Assembly (NCBI GenBank): GCA_030597645.1 | Contig: JAUVRN010000004.1 | Span: forward strand, 1-19,843 | DNA: 19,843 nt | Reading direction: 5' to 3' | Source of the DNA: Candidatus Zixiibacteriota bacterium | Lineage (GTDB): Bacteria > Zixibacteria > MSB-5A5 > JAUVRN01 | Shown: piece by piece, positions 1 through 7,710 of the stretch | Layout: each line of letters opens with the position of its first letter | Numbering within the stretch: the first letter of the stretch is position 1 | Made by a program: the position numbers and the translations under genes | Notes under the pieces: generated by a model | Told to the model about the DNA's origin: nothing | The model's database searches: none | Seen by the model: only the letters and a program-made list of their open reading frames with translations

Positions 1-1
1 C

Positions 2-1306
2 CTCCGGTCACCGCAACTTCTGTCCCTGATGGATGAACGCCTGCAGTACCAGACCATTGTGGACGGTCGCGCGGGCACGGCCATGCCGGCCTGGGGCTTT
101 CTGTCGGCCCAGGATCTGGGCGATCTACTGGCCTATCTGCGCACGTGGCGCACCGAGCAGGTGAAACTTTCGTCGTTCCGGCAGGCGGTCGGCCGCGGCT
201 CGGGACGGCGAGGCGAACGATACTACGCCGAACACTGTGTATCCTGTCACGGGGAGGACAGAGAGGGCGGACTCGGTCCGTCGCTGGTGTCGCCGGAATT
301 CCTGCGCCTGGCCGACGATCGCTTCCTGCACGCCACGCTGACCCGGGGCCGGCGCGGTACCGCGATGGGCGACTACAGCTTTCTCGGCGCCCGGACGCTG
401 GGCGACCTGGTCGCGTACCTCCGGCGGGGCTACACGGGTACGGTGGACGGCACGGGCCGCCGTAAGATCGCCGGTTCGGAGTTCAGCGGACAAAAACTCT
501 ACTCAAGCATATGCGCACCGTGCCACGGCGATCGGGGGCAGGGCCTGATCGGCCCCGCCATCGGCAGCCGCGACTTTCTGGCTGCGGCCTCAGATGAGTT
601 CATCTGGCAGATGGCTGCGTACGGCCGCTCGGGTACGAAGATGAAGGCCAATGCGCATGGCACCGACGGTACCACCAGCCTGTCACGCCAGGAACTCAAC
701 GACATCGTCGCGTTCATCCGGACGATGGAGGAAGATCCTGTATCGCTGGCCGGGCGGGCCACTACGCCGGGCGATCCTGATCTCGGCAGGGATTACTTCA
801 AGGCTTACTGCGAACCGTGTCATGGCCAGGGCGGCGCCGGCGGCAATGGCCCCGGCATCGGTCGCCCGGGATTCCTCTCGCAGGTGTCCGACGGCTTCAT
901 CCTCGCCATGATGATGTCGGGTCGCGACGGCAGCGAGATGAAGAAATTTGGACGCGGCGGCTTCGTAGAGATCCCCACGGCCGAAGCGCAGGGCATCGTG
1001 AGCTACCTGCGAGGGAAGGATCCGGATGAGATCGGACAGAAGTATGTGGTGGGGACCGCCGACAACGGCCGCATCCTGTACGACAGTCAGTGCCGTCAGT
1101 GCCACCAGAAAGGTTCCTTCGCGCCCGACCTGATGCGCCCGAAGTTCGTGCGCGCCGCCTCGGTAGGCTACTTGCAGGCCACCATGTCGCTGGGTCGCCA
1201 CGAGTCGGCCATGCGCTCCATGATCCGGGGCGGTGGCGGACTACTGGAAATGACCGGCAAAGAAATCAATGACATCATCGCCTATATCAAAGAAGGAAAG
1301 GAGTAG
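2..1306 (+). CDS. Tandem-domain c-type cytochrome, 5' partial
   Basis: Periplasmic electron-transfer protein, probably the redox partner of the molybdoenzyme encoded next. Four CxxCH haem-attachment motifs are visible: CVSCH (236-250), CAPCH (512-526), CEPCH (809-823) and CRQCH (1091-1105), about 280-300 bp apart. Each is followed some 45-60 residues later by a Gly-Arg-x-x-(Ser/Thr/Glu)-x-Met element, which probably supplies the sixth (Met) haem ligand. The reading frame is open to the window edge, and its first residues end in the same element (GRAGTAMPAW). A fifth domain has therefore lost its CxxCH upstream, and ATG 29 is an internal Met rather than the start. No C-terminal membrane anchor is seen; any signal peptide would lie upstream. 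The stop is 6 bp before the molybdoenzyme gene. The repeated mono-haem plan differs from di-haem NapB and tetra-haem NapC. Cytochrome identity is secure; the partner role is inferred. Confidence 0.9.
   Translation, partial: LRSPQLLSLMDERLQYQTIVDGRAGTAMPAWGFLSAQDLGDLLAYLRTWRTEQVKLSSFRQAVGRGSGRRGERYYAEHCVSCHGEDREGGLGPSLVSPEFLRLADDRFLHATLTRGRRGTAMGDYSFLGARTLGDLVAYLRRGYTGTVDGTGRRKIAGSEFSGQKLYSSICAPCHGDRGQGLIGPAIGSRDFLAAASDEFIWQMAAYGRSGTKMKANAHGTDGTTSLSRQELNDIVAFIRTMEEDPVSLAGRATTPGDPDLGRDYFKAYCEPCHGQGGAGGNGPGIGRPGFLSQVSDGFILAMMMSGRDGSEMKKFGRGGFVEIPTAEAQGIVSYLRGKDPDEIGQKYVVGTADNGRILYDSQCRQCHQKGSFAPDLMRPKFVRAASVGYLQATMSLGRHESAMRSMIRGGGGLLEMTGKEINDIIAYIKEGKE
1297..1303 (+). promoter_or_regulatory. 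Ribosome binding site for the NapA-like gene
   Basis: AAAGGAG lies inside the last codons of the cytochrome gene with a 9-nt spacer to ATG 1313. It supports that start and co-transcription of the two genes. Confidence 0.7.
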
Positions 1307-1312
1307 TTCGCC

Positions 1313-3976
1313 ATGCGTCGTAGAGGGTTGAATACCAGCCGGCGGAACTTCATCAAAGGCTCCATCGCAGGAGCCGCCGCCCTTGGACTCGGCGATTCGA
1401 TTTTCTCTCCCACCACGCTGGCTGCCCAGGCGGCGGGCGAATCGCCGGTGGCCCAGAGCCTGCTTGCACAGTGTCCCTACTGCGGAGTGGGGTGCGGTAC
1501 GGTCATCAAGGCGGACAAGACCGGGCGCATCCTCGGTGTCGTGCCCGACAAACAGCATCCCACCAACCAGGGGGTGCAGTGCATCGAGGGGCTCAATGCG
1601 GACGAACCGACCTACGTCGATCGCCTCGATCGCGTGCTCGTTCGCAAGGACATGTCCGACCCCCTGCGCGGCTACGAATCAGCCACCAAGGGCCGCTTCG
1701 ACGATGACGTCTTCGAGGAGATGTCCTACGAGGACGCCGAGCACCTGGTGGTGGAGAAGGTCCACGAGATCTACAAAGCGCACGGCGGCAATTCCATCGG
1801 GCTCTACGGCTCCGGCCAGCTCACGGTCGAGGCGCAGTGGATGGAGAACAAGCTCATGAAGGGCGTACTGAGCTCCAACAGCATCGAGGCCAACGCCCGC
1901 ACCTGCATGACGTCCGCCGTCACGGGGTATTTTGCCACGTTCGGTTCGGACACGCCGCCGCTCTGCTACGACGACATCGAAGAAGCAGACATGATCACCA
2001 TGTGGGGTCACAACGCCCGCGCGTCGCACACGATCATCTTCTGGCGCGTGGCGGATCACAAAAAGAAGAACGGCATCCCCACGCTCGTGGTGGATCCCCG
2101 ACGCACCGGTACCGTGCAGGCACTGGAGTCGATCAATCCGCGCAACAGCATCCACTTCCCGACGATCAACGGCGACATCTCTTGCCTCAATGCCCTGGCG
2201 CACGTGCTGATCACCGAGCACCCCGACGTGATCGACTACGACTTCCTCAAGGGCCACACCGCCGGCTGGGAAGAGTACATCAAGGTCATGCGTGAGGAGT
2301 ACTCGCCGGAACAGGTGCAGGATCGGACCATGGTACCGCCGGAACAGATTCGGGAGGTCGCCAAACAGTGGGCCCAGGCCTCGCGGCGCGGCAAAGCGCG
2401 CGGTCGCGGCGGCGTGATCACGTTTTGGGGTATCGGCTACAACCAGCACATTCACGGTCAGCACAACATCATCAGTATCATCAATCTGCATGCGCTGACC
2501 GGGGACCTAGGGCGTCCGGGTGCCGGCCCCTTCTCCATGACCGGGCAGCCCAACGCCATGGGTGAGCGACTCATGGGTGGTCTGACCGGGCGCCTGCCGT
2601 TCAACAAGGCGCTCAAGGACGACCAGCACCGCGCCTGGATGAATGAGATCTGGGGTCTGCCGGAGGGCCGGCTCGACATCGTCAATCAGGCCAAAAACCC
2701 CGGCATGATGGTGGGCATGTTCGAGCGCGCTCTCAAGGGCGACGTCAAGGTGATGTTTTACATGTACACCACGCATATCCACCAGCCGGATCTCAACAAC
2801 CTGATTCGGCCGGGGTTGAAAAAGATGTTCGTCGTGGTGCAGGACATCTATCGACACGCACCCAACAATCTGTATGCCGATGTGGTGTTCCCGGCTCTCA
2901 CCTGGGGTGAGTGGCAGGGAGGGACCTACACTTCGTCCGAACGGCGGCTGAATGTGGTCGATGGCGTCGGCAAGGGTGCGCCGGGGCTGGAGAACTGCCG
3001 GCCCGATCTCGACATGTCCATCGACAAAGGCAAGCTGCTCGCCAGGGCGGTGGGGCTCGATCCGGATAAGATCTTTCCCTACAGGAAGAAGAAGTTCCAC
3101 CCGGACGGACCGGAGCTGTACGACGCCGAGGAGGTCTTCGAGGAGATCATCCGTGGCTCCAGGGGACAGGACTGCGATCTCACAGGTATGCTGGAGGTGC
3201 GCGAGCGGGACGGCATCGGACTGTACGATCAGATCCGCCGCCTGCGGGGCATCCAGTGGCCGGCCGCGACCTACGAAAGCGCCAAGCGGGGCGGTACACC
3301 GCGGCGATTTATGAACCAGGAGGGTTGGGAGGACAAACCGTACGGCGACTTCCGGACCAAAGACGGCAAGATGCACTTCAAGGTCTGTCGCCAGGACTAC
3401 AGCAAGGCGGGTCCCGTGCTCAAGGATCTGCGCCGGATGGGCACCGAGCCCGGATACTACTGCATCGATCATCCCGAGGTCCTGGTGAAGGCGCGCGACA
3501 TGGCGCTGACCCCGGAGCTTCCCGACTTCGCGCACAGCAAGACCCACTGGAAGAGCGTGCCCGGGGACATGTACCCGTTCTGGCTGGGGCTGGGGATCGT
3601 CTACGAGCACTTCCACAGCGCCAAGACGATACGCGGCGCCACCACCAAACGCCTGGTACCGGAGCAGTACGTAGAGATGCATCCAGACGACGCCCAGGCC
3701 AATGGATTGAACGACGGTGATCGCGTGCGGATTTCCACCCGCCGCGGCCACTACGAGGCACGCGTCTCGGTGGGCGGCGTACGCTCCAAGATCAAGCCGT
3801 CACGCAACGAGGTTCCACGCGGATACCTGTTTTCGCCTTGGAACCTGTCGGTGGCCGACTCGGCCGATCCTCGGCACAACAAGTGGCTGGTCAACGCTAC
3901 GTCACACCGTGCCTACGATCCGGTGTCCGGCCAGGTGGACTACAAGAAGCTGGCGGCACGGATCGAGAAAATCTAG
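1313..3976 (+). CDS. NapA-like periplasmic molybdopterin oxidoreductase
   Basis: Catalytic subunit of the DMSO-reductase family, closest in pattern to periplasmic nitrate reductase NapA; 886-887 aa against about 830 for E. coli NapA. A Tat signal (SRRNFIKG, residues 9-16) precedes a hydrophobic stretch, so the folded enzyme is exported. One [4Fe-4S] site is formed by C54, C57, C61 and C90 (CPYCGVGC and QCIEG). The probable Mo ligand is C198 in NARTCMTSAV, which with the following CYDDIE is a strong NapA-type match. The C-terminal molydopterin-dinucleotide-binding domain (about 755-887) also follows NapA (YEHFHS, MHPDDA, DYKKLAARIE). Oddity: NapA and formate dehydrogenases have Lys two residues after the fourth cluster Cys, a residue on the electron path to the pterin; here it is Glu92. 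The family is secure. Nitrate as substrate is only a guess, so no symbol is given. Confidence 0.93.
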   Translation: MRRRGLNTSRRNFIKGSIAGAAALGLGDSIFSPTTLAAQAAGESPVAQSLLAQCPYCGVGCGTVIKADKTGRILGVVPDKQHPTNQGVQCIEGLNADEPTYVDRLDRVLVRKDMSDPLRGYESATKGRFDDDVFEEMSYEDAEHLVVEKVHEIYKAHGGNSIGLYGSGQLTVEAQWMENKLMKGVLSSNSIEANARTCMTSAVTGYFATFGSDTPPLCYDDIEEADMITMWGHNARASHTIIFWRVADHKKKNGIPTLVVDPRRTGTVQALESINPRNSIHFPTINGDISCLNALAHVLITEHPDVIDYDFLKGHTAGWEEYIKVMREEYSPEQVQDRTMVPPEQIREVAKQWAQASRRGKARGRGGVITFWGIGYNQHIHGQHNIISIINLHALTGDLGRPGAGPFSMTGQPNAMGERLMGGLTGRLPFNKALKDDQHRAWMNEIWGLPEGRLDIVNQAKNPGMMVGMFERALKGDVKVMFYMYTTHIHQPDLNNLIRPGLKKMFVVVQDIYRHAPNNLYADVVFPALTWGEWQGGTYTSSERRLNVVDGVGKGAPGLENCRPDLDMSIDKGKLLARAVGLDPDKIFPYRKKKFHPDGPELYDAEEVFEEIIRGSRGQDCDLTGMLEVRERDGIGLYDQIRRLRGIQWPAATYESAKRGGTPRRFMNQEGWEDKPYGDFRTKDGKMHFKVCRQDYSKAGPVLKDLRRMGTEPGYYCIDHPEVLVKARDMALTPELPDFAHSKTHWKSVPGDMYPFWLGLGIVYEHFHSAKTIRGATTKRLVPEQYVEMHPDDAQANGLNDGDRVRISTRRGHYEARVSVGGVRSKIKPSRNEVPRGYLFSPWNLSVADSADPRHNKWLVNATSHRAYDPVSGQVDYKKLAARIEKI

Positions 3977-4023
3977 GGAACGTGGCAGGGGCGGGAGCAG
4001 GGAGTGGAGAATCGGTGGGGAAG

Positions 4024-4620
4024 ATGACCAAGCGGCAGTTTCTCAAGTCGCTGGCGGCCGCCTCCATCCCCGTGCTGGCCCTGGCCTCCGGAAGCTGGTA
4101 CAGCCTCAAAAGAATAATCCCGGGTCTGAAGCGTCCGCCCATCCGTCCGCCGGGCGCGCTGGCCGAAGCGGAGTTTCTCAGCAAGTGCATTCGCTGTCGC
4201 CGCTGCGGCCAGGTGTGCCCCAACGAGACCATCAAGTACTACGATGGTCTCGATCCGGTCATGGCCGGTACACCCTACATCGTGCCGCGGGAGAAGGGCT
4301 GCATCCTCTGCATGAAGTGCAACAACACCTGTCCCTCCGGGGCGTTGCAGCCCATTGCCGATGATGGGGAGGAAGTGCTCAAGCACGTACGCATGGGCAT
4401 GGCGGTGGTCGACCGCAACATCTGCAACTCGTTCAACGGGTATGTGTGCGGGGTGTGTGTCTTTGCCTGCCCGTACGACGGCCTGGCCATCTACGCGGAG
4501 GCGTGGGAGCAGCCGGTGGTCACGGACAAGTGTGTGGGTTGCGGGCTCTGCGAGCAGGTCTGTATCCACTATCCGCAGGCGATCCGGGTGATGCCGATCG
4601 AAGAGGAGGCGGTGGTGTGA
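4024..4620 (+). CDS. NapG-like ferredoxin with four [4Fe-4S] clusters
   Basis: Electron-transfer Fe-S protein of 198 aa with the NapG/DmsB cysteine plan. Four clusters are visible: C55-C58-C61-C65, C93-C96-C99-C103, C134-x7-C142-x2-C145-x3-C149, and C170-C173-C176-C180. The N-terminus (TKRQFLKS, then a hydrophobic stretch to about residue 23) is Tat-like with Lys-Arg in place of twin Arg, so export or membrane tethering at the periplasmic face is likely. In Nap systems NapG pairs with NapH to pass quinol electrons towards NapA, and the NapH-like gene follows at once with a 4-nt overlap. ATG 4024 is preferred; an in-frame GTG at 4015 has a GGAG-type site upstream and would add three residues. 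The gap after the molybdoenzyme gene is 47 bp. Confidence 0.92.
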   Translation: MTKRQFLKSLAAASIPVLALASGSWYSLKRIIPGLKRPPIRPPGALAEAEFLSKCIRCRRCGQVCPNETIKYYDGLDPVMAGTPYIVPREKGCILCMKCNNTCPSGALQPIADDGEEVLKHVRMGMAVVDRNICNSFNGYVCGVCVFACPYDGLAIYAEAWEQPVVTDKCVGCGLCEQVCIHYPQAIRVMPIEEEAVV

Positions 4621-5534
4621 GACGCTACCGCAACGTCACCCGCATATCCGTGCTCGTGCTCATGGTCTTTCTGGTGTACCTGAACCGCTATGAGAAGAAG
4701 GCAGGACAACTGGGCGCCGAGCAGGAGATCTCTGACTCGATCGTTCTCAGCGCCATGGACCGTGTGCTCGCTGCGGAGAACAAGCCGATGCTCTTCCGGG
4801 GCGACTTCGAGGGAGGCCTCTGGAGTCTGCGCATCTTCGCGCTGTCGCTCTCCGATCCGCTGGCGTTCGTAACCTCCACGACTGCGGCCCGGACCATTTC
4901 GCTGACCCTGCTGCTCTCGGTCCTGTTGCCCACGGTGTTCATTTTGATCGGTGGTCGTTTCTTTTGTTCGTGGATCTGTCCCTATTCGCTGTTTGCAGAG
5001 GCCGGCACAGGCCTGCGAGGGATACTCCGGCGCGTGGGGCTGGAGTATTTCACCTTCGATCTGCCCAGACCGACGGCAAAGATGTTCCTGGCCCTGTCCG
5101 TGATCCTGGGCGCCATCCTGGCGGTGCCGGTGGCCAGCCTGATCTATCCGCCCCGTCTGATCACCGAGGGCGTGTATCACCTGGTGCTGACGGGTACCGT
5201 AACCGCCGGAGTGGTCTTCCTGATTTTCCTGTGGCTCGGCGAAGTCGTGTTCTCGCCGCACCTGTTCTGCCGCCGGGTCTGTCCCGGTGGCGCGCTGTTC
5301 ACACTGATGGGGCGGTATCGCCTGTGGCGGGTGGAGCGTGTGGACTCGCTCTGTGACTCGTGTGCCCTGTGCAACCGCGTCTGTCCGGACGATCTCGACC
5401 CCGCGGCCGGCGAATTCCCCGGCGAGTGCGACAACTGCGGCCTCTGCATGGACGTCTGTGACGGGCGGGATCAGCACGCACTCAGGTACGTGTGGCGCTG
5501 GCCGGGCAGGCGCTCGCGCAAGGAGGCGGCGTGA
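4617..5534 (+). CDS. NapH-like membrane Fe-S protein
   Basis: Polytopic membrane protein of 305 aa in the NapH/MauN/CcoG-type family, which feeds quinol electrons to a periplasmic ferredoxin. About five hydrophobic segments are seen (near residues 10-22, 93-112, 156-176, 187-210 and a short N-terminal part of the second Cys motif). The two family CxxxCP motifs are present at C117-C121 (CSWICPYSL) and C218-C222 (CRRVCPGGAL). Two C-terminal [4Fe-4S] sites follow: C246-C249-C252-C256 and C271-C274-C277-C281. The start is GTG 4617, overlapping the preceding TGA (GTGA), which implies translational coupling. A longer upstream frame exists but overlaps the NapG-like gene and lacks support. There is an extra roughly 60-residue soluble segment between the first and second membrane spans. 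Confidence 0.9.
   Translation: MRRYRNVTRISVLVLMVFLVYLNRYEKKAGQLGAEQEISDSIVLSAMDRVLAAENKPMLFRGDFEGGLWSLRIFALSLSDPLAFVTSTTAARTISLTLLLSVLLPTVFILIGGRFFCSWICPYSLFAEAGTGLRGILRRVGLEYFTFDLPRPTAKMFLALSVILGAILAVPVASLIYPPRLITEGVYHLVLTGTVTAGVVFLIFLWLGEVVFSPHLFCRRVCPGGALFTLMGRYRLWRVERVDSLCDSCALCNRVCPDDLDPAAGEFPGECDNCGLCMDVCDGRDQHALRYVWRWPGRRSRKEAA
5520..5526 (+). promoter_or_regulatory. Strong ribosome binding site deciding a GTG start
   Basis: AAGGAGG sits at the very end of the NapH-like gene, 4 nt before GTG 5531. It supports this GTG over upstream candidates and places the next start inside the overlapping stop codon (GTGA, 5531-5534). Confidence 0.75.
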
Positions 5535-6085
5535 CACGCATTCGGCTCTTGAGCCTGGTCATCCTGATTCTGCCGGGCGTCGTGCAGGCCCACCACATCC
5601 GGGGTATTCCGCACTACAGCTCCCAGGACCACTATCCGGAGACGCCGGTCTACGAGGTGGATCAGGTCGTAGATGGGTACGACGTCACGTTTACGTATTA
5701 CGAGATCCCGGGCCAGATGGCGCTGGATCTGGCCATGTACATCCGGGACACGCTTCCGGAGCCGACTCCCTATGAAGGACCGGTGAACTTTCTCGTGTGG
5801 GGCCGGCACGAGGATCCCGACCAGACGCATCCGTTCACGGCCTATCGAAACGCCACCAATGTCTACAAGGTGGGCTGGGTCTACGAAGACGCGGGGGCCT
5901 ACTACGTCCGCATCGTCTTCTCCGATGATCAGGGTGAGCATCGGGCAGTATTCGATCTGTCCGTGGGGGAGAGCAGTCGGACCTGGACGTACCTGGGTGG
6001 ATCAGTGGCACTGGTCGTCATGGCGGCAGCGGCCACAGGCATCATACGCAAGAAGCGCAGACGTTCTCCAGGGACATCGTCATGA
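5531..6085 (+). CDS. Membrane-anchored periplasmic protein with predicted N-terminal His-His
   Basis: Small protein of 184 aa that I cannot place in a named family. A Sec signal peptide (residues 1-20, ending GVVQA) precedes HHIRGIPHYS, so cleavage after Ala20 would leave His21 as the mature N-terminus. The central part (about 40-145) is beta-rich in appearance and compatible with an immunoglobulin-like or FixH/YtkA/CopC-like fold. A C-terminal membrane span (about 155-172) is followed by a Lys/Arg-rich cytoplasmic tail. The bulk therefore faces the periplasm. An N-terminal His with nearby His22 and His28 is a feature of type-2 copper sites such as CopC or histidine-brace proteins, but metal binding is inference. 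The gene is coupled at both ends by 4-nt overlaps (GTGA upstream, ATGA downstream), so it is an integral part of the redox operon. Confidence 0.85.
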   Translation: MTRIRLLSLVILILPGVVQAHHIRGIPHYSSQDHYPETPVYEVDQVVDGYDVTFTYYEIPGQMALDLAMYIRDTLPEPTPYEGPVNFLVWGRHEDPDQTHPFTAYRNATNVYKVGWVYEDAGAYYVRIVFSDDQGEHRAVFDLSVGESSRTWTYLGGSVALVVMAAAATGIIRKKRRRSPGTSS

Positions 6086-7638
6086 ACGACCACAGTTGCT
6101 GCGAAGTCGACAACGGCGTCCACCTGATGGCGGGACTGCCGCCGTGGATGTTCTATTTCGGCGTCGCGGCGATTCTGGTGATCTCGTTCGCCTTCTACTT
6201 CAAGAAGGAGTCGGACGGGGGGGACTGGCGCCTGGATCTTTCACGCCTCGCTCCCGTGAACTATCTGCTGTCACGTCGCTGGCTCCAGTTTGCGGTGCAG
6301 GTGCCGATTCTGTTGCTGTTTCTCGTCGTACTCTATGCCGGGTTCTTCGGCGATCAGCGTATCAACATCGCGCCGGTGCTCACCTGGACCATCTGGTGGG
6401 GGCTGCTGGTGTTCGTCATCCTGCTGCTCGGCAAATTCTGGTGCTTTGCCTGTCCGTGGGACATGGTGGCGTCTATCACTTCGCGCCTGAGATTCTGGAG
6501 AGTCAATCGCGAGCCGCTGACGTCGGGGCTGAAGTGGCCCCGACAGGCACGCAACATCACTCTCGCCATCGGCCTGTTCATTGCACTCACCTGGCTAGAG
6601 CTGGGGTACAAGGTCACCACCAGCCCCTATGCCACGGCGATGATGGGCCTGATCATGCTCCTGATGGTTGTGTTGCCGGCCTTTGTCTTCGAGAAGAAGT
6701 CGTTCTGTCGTTATGGCTGCCTGGTGGGACGCATCTCCGGGCTCTACGCCAACATGGCGCCGGTGGAGGTGCGTGCGCGCGATCGTCAGGTGTGTCTCGA
6801 TTGTAAGACCAAAGACTGCTACGTCGGGAATGATCGGGGTTACGCCTGTCCCACGGGACTCAACCTTGGCACACTCAAGGAAAACACCTACTGCACGATG
6901 TGCACGGAGTGCTTCAAGTCGTGCCCGTCGGACAACGTGGCTCTCAATATCCGTCCCTTTGCGTCCGACATTCTCCATTATCCGAAGCCACGCACGGACG
7001 AGGCCGTGCTGGCCGTGATCCTGCTGGCGCTCACCGCCTTCCACGGACTCACCATGACACCCCTGTGGGAGGACTTGACGGGCACGTCTCCATCCCTCAT
7101 CGCGTGGCTCAATGGCGTGTTCGGTTTGGGACCGCTCTTCTCGTTCACGGTGGGTATGATCGCGATCCTGGCCGTGCCGTTCCTGCTGTACCAGGGACTT
7201 TCCTGGCTGTCAGCGCGGATCGCGGGCAGCGGGATCTCACCGTGGCGCGTGCTCGTCGCGTTCGCGTACAGCCTGATTCCCATCGCGCTGTTCTACCACC
7301 TGGCGCACAACGCCATGCATGTGGCCATGGAAGGGCAGGCCATTCTGCCGCTCTTGTCCGACCCGTTTGGCTACGGCTGGAATCTCTTCGGCACGGCCGG
7401 GCAAACGTACGCGGCCCTGCTGGGCGATCAGACGGTGTGGGCGACGCAGGTGCTGCTGGTCTTGACCGGCCACGTCATCGGCATCAAGGTGGCGGCACGC
7501 GCGGGTGATCGGTTGTTCGGCCGCGGCGGTCGCGCCATATGGGCACAGACGCCGCTGCTGTTTGCCATGATCCTCTTTTCCTTCGGTTCGTTGTGGATCA
7601 TGCATCTCGACATGAACATGCGCACCAGCCTGATGTAA
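6082..7638 (+). CDS. Polytopic membrane Fe-S protein with His-rich C-terminal membrane domain
   Basis: Membrane protein of 518 aa. The N-terminal half follows the NapH/NosR plan: membrane spans, a CFACP motif (C121, C124), FCRYGC (C209, C213), then two Fe-S sites. The second is a regular [4Fe-4S] motif (C271-C274-C277-C281). The first is irregular (C238-x2-C241-x4-C246-x9-C256). The C-terminal half (about 305-518) adds roughly six further spans containing His321, His406, His409, His413 (YHLAHNAMH), His464 and His508, some of which could bind haem b or another metal. The protein also begins with a Cys-Cys pair (C6, C7). ATG 6082 overlaps the previous stop (ATGA). The likely role is transfer of electrons between the quinone pool or cytoplasm and the periplasmic partners; direction is not deducible. 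Last gene of the operon. Confidence 0.88.
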   Translation: MNDHSCCEVDNGVHLMAGLPPWMFYFGVAAILVISFAFYFKKESDGGDWRLDLSRLAPVNYLLSRRWLQFAVQVPILLLFLVVLYAGFFGDQRINIAPVLTWTIWWGLLVFVILLLGKFWCFACPWDMVASITSRLRFWRVNREPLTSGLKWPRQARNITLAIGLFIALTWLELGYKVTTSPYATAMMGLIMLLMVVLPAFVFEKKSFCRYGCLVGRISGLYANMAPVEVRARDRQVCLDCKTKDCYVGNDRGYACPTGLNLGTLKENTYCTMCTECFKSCPSDNVALNIRPFASDILHYPKPRTDEAVLAVILLALTAFHGLTMTPLWEDLTGTSPSLIAWLNGVFGLGPLFSFTVGMIAILAVPFLLYQGLSWLSARIAGSGISPWRVLVAFAYSLIPIALFYHLAHNAMHVAMEGQAILPLLSDPFGYGWNLFGTAGQTYAALLGDQTVWATQVLLVLTGHVIGIKVAARAGDRLFGRGGRAIWAQTPLLFAMILFSFGSLWIMHLDMNMRTSLM

Positions 7639-7674
7639 TTCGACACCCGCGATGGGCACACAACGACCTTGCCT

Positions 7675-7696
7675 CGGGCGGAGAGCCCGCTTTCTT
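7675..7696 (+). terminator. Weak hairpin with T-rich tail after the redox operon
   Basis: CGGGC (7675-7679) and GCCCG (7685-7689) can form a 5-bp GC stem with a 5-nt loop, followed by CTTTCTT. It lies in the 72-bp gap between the redox operon and the PAP2 gene. The stem is short and the tail interrupted, so it would be at best a partial terminator, and the PAP2 gene may still be co-transcribed. Confidence 0.3.
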
Positions 7697-7710
7697 CGGA
7701 TATACTCACC

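Noticed and set aside
2507..3751. Long open frame on the minus strand (about 414 codons) opposite the NapA-like gene
   Set aside because: It lies wholly opposite a gene with clear family motifs; such shadows are common in GC-rich DNA and its translation shows no recognisable domain.
4569..5537. Open frame on the minus strand opposite the NapH-like gene
   Set aside because: The translation is rich in Gln, Arg and His without any motif, while the opposite strand encodes well-formed Fe-S motifs.
1313..7638. Calling the operon a periplasmic nitrate reductase with nap gene symbols
   Set aside because: NapB, NapC and NapD are not seen, the Lys near the cluster is Glu, and two extra proteins are present; family resemblance is firm but substrate is not.
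7701..7706. TATACT, a good -10 match just before the PAP2 gene
   Set aside because: No -35 element is found at 16-18 bp upstream, and the expected start of transcription would fall on the start codon itself.
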